Positions 7,890-15,770 of a stretch of 38,703 bases of DNA are shown piece by piece; within the stretch, counting starts at the first letter, position 1; each line of letters starts with the position of its first letter. The notes beneath the pieces are model-generated. The model ran no database searches. It had not been told where the DNA came from and saw only the letters and a list, made by a program, of their open reading frames with translations. The position numbers and the translations under genes were made by a program. The stretch comes from Phenylobacterium sp. Lineage in GTDB: Bacteria; Pseudomonadota; Alphaproteobacteria; Caulobacterales; Caulobacteraceae. Location: NCBI RefSeq assembly GCF_030654915.1, contig NZ_JAURWM010000363.1, forward strand, positions 1 to 38,703, given 5' to 3'.

Positions 7890-9116
7890 CTATGGCTCGT
7901 CGCGCGAGCGCACTTCTGTCTCGACCCTCGAGCCAGTCTCCAGGGCGCGATGCACCGGGCACTTGCCGGCGATCTCAACGACCTTGGCCCGCAGCTCGTC
8001 CGACAGGTCCCTATCGACGCTGATGACCCGATTGAAGCAGTCGATCTTGCCCACTCCGTCGCCCGCGACGCCGTCCTGGACGTGCAGCTTCTCGTGCGAG
8101 ACATCGACCTGGATACGGCCGAGGTCGAGTTTCTTGCGCTCGGCGTAGAGCCGCAAGGTCATGGAGGTGCAGGCCCCCAGCGCGATCGACAGGAAGTCGT
8201 AGGGCGAGGGGCCAGTGTCGGAGCCGCCGACGCTTTGCGGTTCGTCGGCGAACAGGCGGTGACGTCCGGCCTGGACGGTGTTCTGGAACTTGCCCACACC
8301 GGTTTCCATCACCCGCACGTGCTCGATCGGCTCATCGCCCTGCGGCGCGTCGGCGGCCAGATAGCGCGGCAGCCATCCGCTGATCACCTGGGCGGCGAAG
8401 GCGGCGTCCCTGGGGTCGGTGAGGAAGTGGTCGGCCCGGTCAAGCGAGACGAAGCTCTTGGGGTGTTTGGCCGCCAGGAAGATCCGAGTGGCGTTGTCGA
8501 CGCCCACCACCTGGTCGAGCGGTGAGTGCAGGATCAGCAGCGGCTTCTTCATCGCCGCCACCGCTTCGCGCAGCGCGCCGCGGCGGACGTCCTCGATGAA
8601 CTGACGCCGGATGGTGAAGGTCTTGGCGCCCAACACCACCTGGGCCTCGCCCTTGTCCTCGATCTCCTGAAGGCTGGAGCCGAGTTGGTGCAGGACATGG
8701 CTGGGATCGGCCGGCGCCCCGATGGTCACTACCGCCGCGACCTCGGGGATATGCCTAGCGACGGCCAGGACGGCCGCCCCGCCCAATGAGTGGCCGATCA
8801 GGACCGAGGGCGCCTGATAGTGGTCGCGCAGATAGTCGGCGGCGGCGATCAGGTCGGCGATGTTGGAGGTGAAGTTGGTGGAGGCGAACTCGCCCTCGCT
8901 CGATCCCAGACCGGTGAAGTCGAAGCGCAACACGGCGATCCCGGTCCGCGCGAGATCGGCCGCGATGGTCCGGGCCGCCATCAGGTCCTTGGAACAGGTG
9001 AAGCAGTGGGCGAACAGAGCGTAGGCCCGAACCGGCCCGCCGGGCAGATCCAGGCGGGCGGCCAGGGTCGCGCCGGAATGGCCGGGAAATTCGACGCGTT
9101 GAGCGTGGGCCGGCAT
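7890..9116 (-). CDS. Bifunctional alpha/beta hydrolase - OsmC family protein
   Basis: Two domains in one protein of 408 residues. Residues 1-255 form an alpha/beta hydrolase with nucleophile Ser110 in GHSLGG, probable acid Asp201 and base His230 (RADHFLTDP). Residues 265-408 form an OsmC/Ohr-like peroxidase domain with its two redox cysteines, Cys316 (LGACTSM) and Cys386 (GKCPVHR). OsmC domains reduce organic hydroperoxides; the hydrolase half may release or remove acyl groups, but the joint substrate is unknown. This fusion is a recurrent family in proteobacteria. The ATG at 9116 gives the conserved start; upstream in-frame codons run into the preceding gene's end. It lies 26 bases after the glycosyltransferase stop on the same strand. 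Confidence 0.9.
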   Translation of the reverse strand: MPAHAQRVEFPGHSGATLAARLDLPGGPVRAYALFAHCFTCSKDLMAARTIAADLARTGIAVLRFDFTGLGSSEGEFASTNFTSNIADLIAAADYLRDHYQAPSVLIGHSLGGAAVLAVARHIPEVAAVVTIGAPADPSHVLHQLGSSLQEIEDKGEAQVVLGAKTFTIRRQFIEDVRRGALREAVAAMKKPLLILHSPLDQVVGVDNATRIFLAAKHPKSFVSLDRADHFLTDPRDAAFAAQVISGWLPRYLAADAPQGDEPIEHVRVMETGVGKFQNTVQAGRHRLFADEPQSVGGSDTGPSPYDFLSIALGACTSMTLRLYAERKKLDLGRIQVDVSHEKLHVQDGVAGDGVGKIDCFNRVISVDRDLSDELRAKVVEIAGKCPVHRALETGSRVETEVRSRDEP

Positions 9117-9142
9117 CGTCGTTCTCCGCCTTGTCGAGGGGG

Positions 9143-10543
9143 TCAGGCCGCCTCGGGCCTGCGCCGCCGCACCCGCGCCAGCCGGCGCAGCTTGCGCCAG
9201 AAGCGGGTCTTTTCCGGTTCCGGATAGGGTTGCAGATTGCGCACGAAGTCCTCGGCGCATGCGCGCCAGGAGAAGCCCTCAGCGAAGGCGCGCACGACCT
9301 TGCGGTCGAGCTTCAGGCATTCCAGGCAGGCCTCGCGCAGGCCCTCGGTGGCGCTGTGGGCCAGGACCCCGGCGCCGGAGCCGGGCAGGATGTCGATCGG
9401 GCCGGGGGCGGGGTAGGCCGCCACGGGGATGCCGGCGGCCATCGCCTCCAGAATCACCAGGCCGAAGGTGTCGGTGAGCGAGGGGAAGACGAACACGTCG
9501 GCGCAGGAGAAGTGCGCGGCCAGTTCGTCGCCGAACTTCGCGCCGGTGAACACCGCGTTCGGATAGCGCTCCATCAGTTCGTCGCGTTGCGGGCCGGCGC
9601 CGCCCACCACCTTGGTGCCCGGCAGGTCGAGGCCCAGGAACGCCTCGATGTTCTTCTCCACCGCGACCCGGCCGACCGACAGGAAGATCGGCCGCGCAAG
9701 GCCTTCGAAGATGTCCGGCTCGTCGTCGCGCTTGGGATGGAACATCACGGTGTCGACGCCGCGCGACCAGACCGAGATGTTGCCGAAGCCGTGGTGCTCC
9801 AGCTCGGTGCGCATGGTGGGCGTGGTGACCATCATCCGCCCCGACGGCTTGTGGAACCACTTCATGTAGGCGTAGCCGGCGGCCAGCGGCAAAGGCAGGC
9901 GGGCCGAGACATATTCGGGGAAGCGGGTGTGGTAGCTGGTCGTGAACGGCAGCTTCCATTCCACGCAGATGCGCCGGGCCGCCAGGCCGAGCGGACCCTC
10001 GGTGGCGATGTGGATGGCTTCGGGCTCGAAGGCCTTGAAGCGTTCTTGCACCGGCTCGTGCGCGGCCAGCGCCACCTTGATCTCGGGATAGGTCGGCAGC
10101 GGGAAGGTCTTGAACTGATCGGGGCTGATGACCTCGACCGAATGGCCAAGCTCTCGTAACTCGCCGACCACGCGGGTCAGGGTGCGGACCACGCCGTTGA
10201 CCTGCGGCTCCCAGGCGTCGGTGACCAGCAGGATGCGCATCGGCCGGTGGCCGTTCTCATGCGGGGCGGTGATCGCGTCGCGAATGCGGGTCGAGGGGCG
10301 GGCAGGGCTCAGGGCCTGGGCTTGCAGCCAGGCCCAGAAGGCCCCGAGTAATGCTTCCTTAGTGGGGAAATGGCGATAGACCGTCCGTTCGCCGACCTCG
10401 GCCTCGGCGGCGATCTCGGCGAAGCTGAGATCCTCCAGCGGTCCGGATTCCAGCTTGCGGGCCACCGCATGCATGATCTGGTCCTGGGTCGCCTGCTTCT
10501 GGCGGTCCCTCAGGCTCGAGGCGTAGCGTGTCGGCGGTATCAT
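9143..10543 (-). CDS. TetR-type HTH domain fused in frame to a GT4 glycosyltransferase
   Basis: One open frame of 466 residues. Residues 1-75 are a TetR DNA-binding domain (LSFAEIAAEAEVGERTVYRHFPTKEALL). The ligand-binding part of TetR is missing. From Met102 (base 10240) a complete GT4 glycosyltransferase begins: MRILLVTDAWEPQVNGVVR, then LSVGRVAVEKNIEAFLGL and the nucleotide-sugar site FVFPSLTDTFGLVILEAMAAG. Such enzymes add a sugar from a nucleotide donor, here probably to a lipid because a PlcP-like phosphoesterase gene lies 55 bases upstream. Met102 could start a separate glycosyltransferase, leaving a cut-down TetR remnant, but the frame is open throughout and a palindrome sits at the first ATG. 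Basic C-terminus (RFWRKLRRLARVRRRR) may bind membrane. Confidence 0.85.
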   Translation of the reverse strand: MIPPTRYASSLRDRQKQATQDQIMHAVARKLESGPLEDLSFAEIAAEAEVGERTVYRHFPTKEALLGAFWAWLQAQALSPARPSTRIRDAITAPHENGHRPMRILLVTDAWEPQVNGVVRTLTRVVGELRELGHSVEVISPDQFKTFPLPTYPEIKVALAAHEPVQERFKAFEPEAIHIATEGPLGLAARRICVEWKLPFTTSYHTRFPEYVSARLPLPLAAGYAYMKWFHKPSGRMMVTTPTMRTELEHHGFGNISVWSRGVDTVMFHPKRDDEPDIFEGLARPIFLSVGRVAVEKNIEAFLGLDLPGTKVVGGAGPQRDELMERYPNAVFTGAKFGDELAAHFSCADVFVFPSLTDTFGLVILEAMAAGIPVAAYPAPGPIDILPGSGAGVLAHSATEGLREACLECLKLDRKVVRAFAEGFSWRACAEDFVRNLQPYPEPEKTRFWRKLRRLARVRRRRPEAA

Positions 10544-10559
10544 GACAGTGACGCTGTCA
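10543..10559 (-). promoter_or_regulatory. Palindromic operator candidate touching the start codon
   Basis: TGACAG-N5-CTGTCA is a perfect 6+6 dyad. Its first base is the outer base of the start codon of the TetR-GT4 frame. This size and position are common for TetR autoregulation. A further CTGTCA lies at 10574-10579, and on the minus strand it reads as TTGACA, so it may be a -35 element. Confidence 0.5.
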
Positions 10560-10598
10560 CCAAAGCAGCCCGACTGTCAATGAGGCCTATCCCTTAGA

Positions 10599-11426
10599 TC
10601 AGGCCGCCTCGAGGGGCCTCAGCGGCTCCAGCATCGGTTCGGGCGCGCCGATGGTCCGGTCGATGGCCGACCATGACCGGAGCTTGGCCCACTCCAGAAT
10701 CTCCAGATGCCCGTCCTCGTGCTCGACCAGGGCCGAGCAGCTTTCCACCCAATCGCCGTCGTTGATGTAGGCGATGCCGTCGATGTCGCGCATCTCGGCC
10801 TTGTGGATATGGCCGCAGATCACCCCGTCCACGCCGCGCCGGCGCGCCTCGCCGGCGACAGCGGCCTCGAAATTCTCGACGAACTGCAGGGCGTTCTTCA
10901 CCCGTGTCTTCATGAAGGCCGAGAGGCTCCAATAGCCAAAGCCCAGCCGCCGACGCGCGCGGTTGAACAGGGTGTTGGCGGCGATCAGCGCCCGGTAGGC
11001 GTAATCTCCGACGAAGGCCAGCCACTTGGCGTGCTGCACCACCCCGTCGAATTCGTCGCCGTGCAGGACCAGGAAGCGGCGGCCGTCGGCGGTCTCATGG
11101 ATGGCGTCGCGGGCGACCACCACGCCGCCGAAATGGACGCCGATAAAGTCGCGAATCCGGTCGTCGTGATTGCCCGGTACGTAAACCACGCGCACGCCCT
11201 TTCGGGCCATGCGCAGGATCTTCTGGACTACGTCGTTGTGCGCCTGGGGCCAATGCCAGCCGGAGCGCAGCTTCCAGCCATCGACGATGTCGCCCACCAG
11301 ATAGAGGGTGTCGCACTCGATATGGCGGATGAAATCCAGCAATAGCTCGGCCTGGCATCCCTTCGTGCCCAGGTGCACGTCGGAGATAAACACGGTCCGG
11401 TATTTGCGAATGGTCAGGTCAGTCAT
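10599..11426 (-). CDS. PlcP/LpxH-like metallophosphoesterase (UDP-2,3-diacylglucosamine diphosphatase family)
   Basis: Calcineurin-like phosphoesterase of 275 residues. Metal-binding motifs appear in order: DVHLG (Asp16, His18), LVGDIVDGW, GNHDD, LHGDEFD and CGHIHKAEM. The family is often labelled LpxH-like, but the close group next to a GT4 gene includes PlcP of Sinorhizobium meliloti, which cuts phosphatidylcholine under phosphate starvation to give diacylglycerol. A Pho-like box 50 bases before the start and the downstream glycosyltransferase favour the PlcP role; this is inference. The start at 11426 has GAGGGGG six bases upstream. A possible ATG at 11459 has no ribosome site and lies only 17 bases from the box. 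Confidence 0.85.
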   Translation of the reverse strand: MTDLTIRKYRTVFISDVHLGTKGCQAELLLDFIRHIECDTLYLVGDIVDGWKLRSGWHWPQAHNDVVQKILRMARKGVRVVYVPGNHDDRIRDFIGVHFGGVVVARDAIHETADGRRFLVLHGDEFDGVVQHAKWLAFVGDYAYRALIAANTLFNRARRRLGFGYWSLSAFMKTRVKNALQFVENFEAAVAGEARRRGVDGVICGHIHKAEMRDIDGIAYINDGDWVESCSALVEHEDGHLEILEWAKLRSWSAIDRTIGAPEPMLEPLRPLEAA

Positions 11427-11475
11427 TCCGTGCCCCCTCGGCTGCGGAGAACTGCTCATCGGTTAGGCTGATTGC

Positions 11476-11493
11476 ATGTCATTCTCATGAAAG
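11476..11493 (-). promoter_or_regulatory. Candidate Pho box upstream of the PlcP-like gene
   Basis: On the minus strand the site reads CTTTCAT-GAGA-ATGACAT, about 13 of 18 matches to the PhoB consensus, with the two half-sites 11 bp apart. It lies 50 bases before the preferred ATG. Confidence 0.45.
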
Positions 11494-11580
11494 CGCACGC
11501 AGCCCTTTTGTCGCCCCACCTTTTGAATTAAGGGTTTGGGTAGGCCGACCCTCCCCTAGGTCTCCCGAAAACAAGGTCCA

Positions 11581-12216
11581 ATGGACGCCCGAACCTATCC
11601 TGCGAAGGAGACGCCGAAATCTCGGCGTACCCGTGCGCGAATTCTCGACGCCGCCATGCGGTTGTTCGCCGAGGTCGGCTATCACGCCGCCACCAACGCC
11701 ATGATCGCGGACGCCGCGAATCTGACGCGCGGCGCCATGCTCTATCACTTCGCCAGCCGTGAAGAGCTGGTGGAGGCGGCGGTGACTCATATCGAGGTCG
11801 AGCGCGCGCGTCTGTTCGAAGCCGCTGCGTCCGGTCCGGTGGCGCCTGGCGTGGACGCCGCAGAGCAGGCGATCGACGCCTATTGGGCGCTGCTGCACGA
11901 AATCCCGTTCATCGCCTTCGCCGAGTTGGAGGCCGCCGCCCGCACCGACGCCATGCTGCGTCTGCGGCTCGCCAACGCTCAGAGCGCCTTCGATCACAAC
12001 CAGGTCGGCGACCGCTTCCTGGCGCTGGCCCAAGCCGGCGGCGATCCGCGTTTCCAGACCAGCCGGGATCTCGGCCGGTTCCTGCTGGAAGGCCTGGCGC
12101 GCGGCGCGATGACCTTCGACGAACAGGCCCGCAAGGAGCGCTTGCTGACCGTGGTCAAGCGCGCGGTCCGGGTGCTGAACCGCAAGGGCGACGTCCAGGA
12201 GCTGTGGCCGGACTAG
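11581..12216 (+). CDS. TetR/AcrR family transcriptional regulator
   Basis: Complete TetR regulator of 211 residues. The N-terminal HTH spans about residues 15-65 (RRTRARILDAAMRLFAEVGYHAATNAMIADAANLTRG, then AMLYHFASREELV). The C-terminal part is a helical ligand domain without a recognisable specificity. It is divergent from the PlcP-like gene with 154 bases between the starts, so it may act on that shared region; this is inference from position. No recognisable target enzyme or efflux pump lies next to it on the same strand. Confidence 0.88.
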   Translation: MDARTYPAKETPKSRRTRARILDAAMRLFAEVGYHAATNAMIADAANLTRGAMLYHFASREELVEAAVTHIEVERARLFEAAASGPVAPGVDAAEQAIDAYWALLHEIPFIAFAELEAAARTDAMLRLRLANAQSAFDHNQVGDRFLALAQAGGDPRFQTSRDLGRFLLEGLARGAMTFDEQARKERLLTVVKRAVRVLNRKGDVQELWPD

Positions 12217-12526
12217 ATTAGGCCTCCAGCGCCAGCAGGACGAAGGTGGCCAGCGGCCCAGCCTACGGTGTCAAGCAGCCGGCGGCCCTCCTGCGGGGGA
12301 TGCGATGACTCTAGCTTCGCCGACAGGCTCCGCGATTGTGCAGATTCACCCTGTCGCGGCATAGCCGCAGGAGCAGGCGAAGTTTCGCCAAGGACAGGGA
12401 TCGTTCCTCGACTTCATACGTATTTGAAGATGAGGCGGCAGGACTATTCAGATCGGTTAATTCGTGTCAGCCTCATCACTCCACACCGCTCGACCGGTGA
12501 GGAGCGAAAAAGACTGGGAGCGAAAC
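12217..12526. other. Gap of about 310 bases with a possible gene remnant
   Basis: No intact gene is seen. On the minus strand bases 12219-12258 read GPLATFVLLALEA then TAA, which looks like the end of a membrane protein, but a stop lies two codons upstream. A neighbouring frame reads LLDTVGWAAG just before it, as expected after a frameshift. This may be the decayed end of a membrane-protein gene. The right half should hold the promoter of the small gene at 12527. Confidence 0.25.
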
Positions 12527-12682
12527 ATGGCACGAAACGTCACCGCTGGGGGCGCGTCGCGAGGAGCCGTAAGAGGTCTGACCTCTGTTGCCTGCCTCGC
12601 ATTTGTCGCCGTCCTTGCGCTGGCCTTCTGGGCCGGAGCGCTTTGGATCGGCAATATGTTCATTCGCCTGCTGTCGAGTTGA
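12527..12682 (+). CDS. Small single-span membrane protein, unknown function
   Basis: A predicted protein of 51 residues. The N-terminus is polar with two arginines, followed by one hydrophobic segment (LTSVACLAFVAVLALAFWAGALWIG, about residues 18-42) and a short tail. GGGAG lies about 6 bases before the ATG. An in-frame GTG at 12464 would add 21 residues without a clear ribosome site. I recognise no family. It faces the end of ugd, with a hairpin between them. Confidence 0.5.
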   Translation: MARNVTAGGASRGAVRGLTSVACLAFVAVLALAFWAGALWIGNMFIRLLSS

Positions 12683-12690
12683 GCGTAGCG

Positions 12691-12717
12691 CGCCAGCCCG
12701 ACGTGATCAGGCTGGCG
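12691..12717. terminator. Hairpin between convergent genes
   Basis: CGCCAGCC/GGCTGGCG forms a perfect 8-bp stem (12691-12698 with 12710-12717) with an 11-nt loop. There is no T-run on either side, so it is only a weak terminator candidate for the small gene and for ugd. Confidence 0.4.
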
Positions 12718-12728
12718 TCGCCGAGAGC

Positions 12729-14030
12729 CTAGGCCCGCCCGATAGACGCGTATTTGAAGCCGTGCGCCCGAACGTCGGCGGGCTTGTAGATGTTGCGCAG
12801 ATCGACCAGCACCGGGGCGTTCATCAAGAGCTTCACGCGGTCGAGGTCGAGGGCGCGGAACTGATCCCATTCGGTGATGATCACCAGAACGTCGGCGCCT
12901 GTGGCGACCTCGTAGGGATCATCCTTGAAATCAACGTCACGCAGTAGCTGCCGCGCCTCGTGCAGGCCCTCGGGGTCAAAGGCTTGAACCTTGGCGCCCA
13001 TCGCCTGAAGCGCGGGCACGATGTCGAGGCTGGGGGCGTCGCGCATGTCGTCGGTGTTGGGCTTGAAGGTCAGCCCCAGGACGCCGACGGTCTTGCCCTT
13101 GAGGTCCTCGGCGGCGACGGAGACCTTTTGCGCCATGGCCTTCTTGCGGTCGTCGTTCACCTTGACCGTCGTTTCGATCAGGCGAACGGGCGAGCCAGCG
13201 TCGGTCGCCGTGCGGACCAGGGCCAGGGTGTCCTTCGGGAAGCATGAGCCGCCATAGCCGGGACCGGCGTTCAGGAACTTGCCGCCGATGCGCTTGTCGA
13301 GACCGATGCCGCGCGCGACTTGCTGGACGTCCGCGCCCACGGCTTCACAGAGGTCGGCCATTTCGTTGATGAAGGTGATCTTCATCGCCAGGAAGGCGTT
13401 GGCCGCATACTTGATCAGTTCGCTGGTGCGGCGACCGGTGAAGACGATCGGCGTCTCGTTCAGATAGAGCGGCCGGTAGAGCTCAGTCATGACCGGGCGG
13501 GCGCGTTCATCTTCGATGCCGACGACCACGCGGTCAGGACGCTTGAAGTCCTCGATCGCCGCGCCCTCGCGCAGGAATTCGGGGTTGGAGACCACGGCGA
13601 ACTGAGCGTCGGGGCGCTTGGCCTTGATGATCTTCTCGATCTCGTCGCCGGTGCCGACCGGGACCGTGGACTTGGTGACGATCACGGTGAAGCCGTCCAG
13701 CAGGCCGGCGATCTCTTCGGCGGCGGCATAGACATAGGAAAGGTCGGCGTGACCATCGCCGCGCCGCGAGGGCGTGCCGACGGCGATGAACACCGCGTCG
13801 GCCTTCTTGACCGCCTCGGTGGCGTCGGTGTCGAAGAACAGGCGGCCGGCCTTGACGTTGCTGGCGACCAGTTGTTCCAGGCCCGGCTCAAAGATCGGGA
13901 TGCCGCCCGAACGGAGGCGCTCGATCTTGCTGGCGTCCTTATCGATGCAGGTCACGCTGTGGCCGAAGTCGGCGAAACAGGCTCCGCTCACCAAGCCCAC
14001 ATAGCCGGTGCCGATCATCGTGACGTGCAT
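12729..14030 (-). CDS. ugd: UDP-glucose 6-dehydrogenase
   Basis: Cytoplasmic enzyme of 433 residues that oxidises UDP-glucose to UDP-glucuronate with two NAD+. The NAD-binding site is MIGTGYVGLVSGACFADFGH. The catalytic cysteine is in GPGYGGSCFPKDT. The C-terminal UDP-binding domain includes GLTFKPNTDDMRDAPSLDI. Length fits the family. UDP-glucuronate feeds capsule, exopolysaccharide and glucuronosyl-lipid synthesis; the last would tie it to the PlcP-GT4 pair 2 kb away, but that link is inference. It follows the phosphomannomutase gene on the same strand, with a terminator-like hairpin between, so it may have its own promoter. Confidence 0.95.
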   Translation of the reverse strand: MHVTMIGTGYVGLVSGACFADFGHSVTCIDKDASKIERLRSGGIPIFEPGLEQLVASNVKAGRLFFDTDATEAVKKADAVFIAVGTPSRRGDGHADLSYVYAAAEEIAGLLDGFTVIVTKSTVPVGTGDEIEKIIKAKRPDAQFAVVSNPEFLREGAAIEDFKRPDRVVVGIEDERARPVMTELYRPLYLNETPIVFTGRRTSELIKYAANAFLAMKITFINEMADLCEAVGADVQQVARGIGLDKRIGGKFLNAGPGYGGSCFPKDTLALVRTATDAGSPVRLIETTVKVNDDRKKAMAQKVSVAAEDLKGKTVGVLGLTFKPNTDDMRDAPSLDIVPALQAMGAKVQAFDPEGLHEARQLLRDVDFKDDPYEVATGADVLVIITEWDQFRALDLDRVKLLMNAPVLVDLRNIYKPADVRAHGFKYASIGRA

Positions 14031-14131
14031 GGATTACCCTTAGATCCGTTCGCGCGGCCGCTTTTCACCACGCCGCGACAGCTCCCGCAATCGCGCGCCG
14101 ATCCAGAACGGCACATTGGTTTCGCATTGCA

Positions 14132-14168
14132 GCAAAAGCCGCGCCCGCCAATCGTAGAGGCGGGCGCG
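14132..14168 (-). terminator. Terminator after the phosphomannomutase gene
   Basis: A perfect 10-bp GC-rich stem (CGCGCCCGCC at 14140-14149 with its complement at 14159-14168) and 9-nt loop is followed on the minus strand by GCTTTTGC. The T-run is short, so termination may be partial and let some transcription into ugd. Confidence 0.6.
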
Positions 14169-14173
14169 AAAGA

Positions 14174-15673
14174 TCAAACTTCCTGATTGTAGGCGCCGAT
14201 TTGTGACCACTTGGCCAAGCGGGGCTTCACCTCTTCCCGGAAGAGGGCGCGCATGTCGTCCTCCGAGCGGGTGCTTTCGACCACGACGACGATCTCCGGC
14301 TTGTTGGACGACGCCCGAACCAGAACCCAGGAGCCGTCCTCCAGAGCGACGCGGACGCCGTTGACGGTGATCACCTCGACGATCTTGCGGCCGAGGATGG
14401 TGCCGCCGCCCTTGGCGAGGGCCTCGTACTCGGCCACCACATCATCGACGACGCCATATTTTTCCTCGTCGGCGCAGTGAGGCGACATGGTCAGGGAGGT
14501 GTAGGCGATCGGTAGGGCGTCCTTCAGCTCCGAGAGCTTCTTGCCTGGATTACGGTCCAGCATCGCCAGGATCGCCGCCGCCGCCGTCAGCCCGCAGTCG
14601 TAGCCGCGGCCGATCGGATCATTGAAGAAGAAGTGGCCGCTCTTCTCGAAACCCGCCAGGGCGCCGAGTTCGGCGGTCTTGCGCTTGATGTAGCTGTGGC
14701 CGGTCTTCCAATAGATCGTCTTGGCGCCGTTGGCCTTCAGCACCGGGTCGGTGGCGAACAGGCCGGTCGACTTCACATCGACCACGAAGGTCGCGTCCTT
14801 GTGCAGCTCCGACAGGTCACGGGCCAACATGAGGCCGATCTTGTCGGCGAAGATCTCCTCGCCAGTGTTGTCGACCACGCCGCAGCGGTCGCCGTCGCCG
14901 TCAAAGCCGAGCGCCAGGTCGGCGCCATGCTCACGGACGGCCTTGGCCATCTCCATGAGCATTTCGTGGTCTTCGGGATTGGGGTTGTAGCGGGGGAAGT
15001 TCCAGTCGAGATCGCAGTCCATCTCGATGACTTCGACGCCCATGTTGCGAAGAGCCTGAGGCGCGAAGGCCCCCGCCGTGCCGTTTCCGCAGGCGCAGAC
15101 CACCTTCAGCGGACGCTTGATCTTGGTCCGGCTGGAGACGTCGGCGATGAAGGTCTCCTGGAAGCCGGAGACATGGGTCAGGGAGCCACCAGCCTTGGCC
15201 AGGCCCTGGCCGCCGAGCACGATCTCCTTGAGGCGGCCCATCTCGATCGGGCCGAAGGTGAGGGGACGCTGGGCGCCCATCTTGACGCCGGTCCAGCCGT
15301 TTTCGTTGTGGCTGGCCGTGACCATGGCGACGCAGGGCGCGTCCAGGGCGAACTGGGCGAAATAGGCGGTCGGCGATAGGGCCAGACCGATGTCCACGAC
15401 CTCGCAGCCGGCCGCGACCAGACCGACGATCAGGGCCTGCTTGATCGAGAGCGAATAGGACCGGTAGTCATGGCCGACCACGATCTTGGTCTGGCCCAGC
15501 TCCTGGATGTAGGTCCCGAGCCCCAGGCCCAGAGCCTCGATCCCCAACAGGTTGATCTCGGCGCCAAACAGCCAGCGTGCGTCGTATTCACGGAAGCCGG
15601 TGGCCTTCACCAGCGGGGTGATCTCGTATTCGAAGGTGTTGGGCACGAGGTCGGCGCGCGGGACAGGCAGCAT
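14174..15673 (-). CDS. Phosphomannomutase/phosphoglucomutase
   Basis: Alpha-D-phosphohexomutase of 499 residues, converting mannose-6-P or glucose-6-P to the 1-phosphates for sugar-nucleotide synthesis. The phosphoserine loop is TASHNENGWTG, the magnesium site GFDGDGDRCG, the sugar-recognition loop FEKSGHFFF and the C-terminal phosphate-binding loop contains RASSNKPE. Two tandem ATGs occur; the second (15673) has GGAG at a 5-base spacing and is preferred. The group with a KdsD-type isomerase and ugd suggests LPS or exopolysaccharide precursor supply. Whether mannose or glucose is the main substrate cannot be told from sequence. Confidence 0.92.
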   Translation of the reverse strand: MLPVPRADLVPNTFEYEITPLVKATGFREYDARWLFGAEINLLGIEALGLGLGTYIQELGQTKIVVGHDYRSYSLSIKQALIVGLVAAGCEVVDIGLALSPTAYFAQFALDAPCVAMVTASHNENGWTGVKMGAQRPLTFGPIEMGRLKEIVLGGQGLAKAGGSLTHVSGFQETFIADVSSRTKIKRPLKVVCACGNGTAGAFAPQALRNMGVEVIEMDCDLDWNFPRYNPNPEDHEMLMEMAKAVREHGADLALGFDGDGDRCGVVDNTGEEIFADKIGLMLARDLSELHKDATFVVDVKSTGLFATDPVLKANGAKTIYWKTGHSYIKRKTAELGALAGFEKSGHFFFNDPIGRGYDCGLTAAAAILAMLDRNPGKKLSELKDALPIAYTSLTMSPHCADEEKYGVVDDVVAEYEALAKGGGTILGRKIVEVITVNGVRVALEDGSWVLVRASSNKPEIVVVVESTRSEDDMRALFREEVKPRLAKWSQIGAYNQEV

Positions 15674-15770
15674 CATAACTCCGTTATCTCTAGTGCAGCT
15701 TCGCTCTTAAAGGTCGGGAGACCTTAAGGCCAAGCGAACGCGAGCCGCGCGTTTACGTTTCGTGTCGAGA

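Noticed and set aside
15706..15730. Inverted repeat AAGGTC-GGGA-GACCTT with flanking TTAA as a CtrA site or terminator
   Set aside because: The TTAA halves are not 7 bases apart, and no T-run follows. The stem is only 6 bp.
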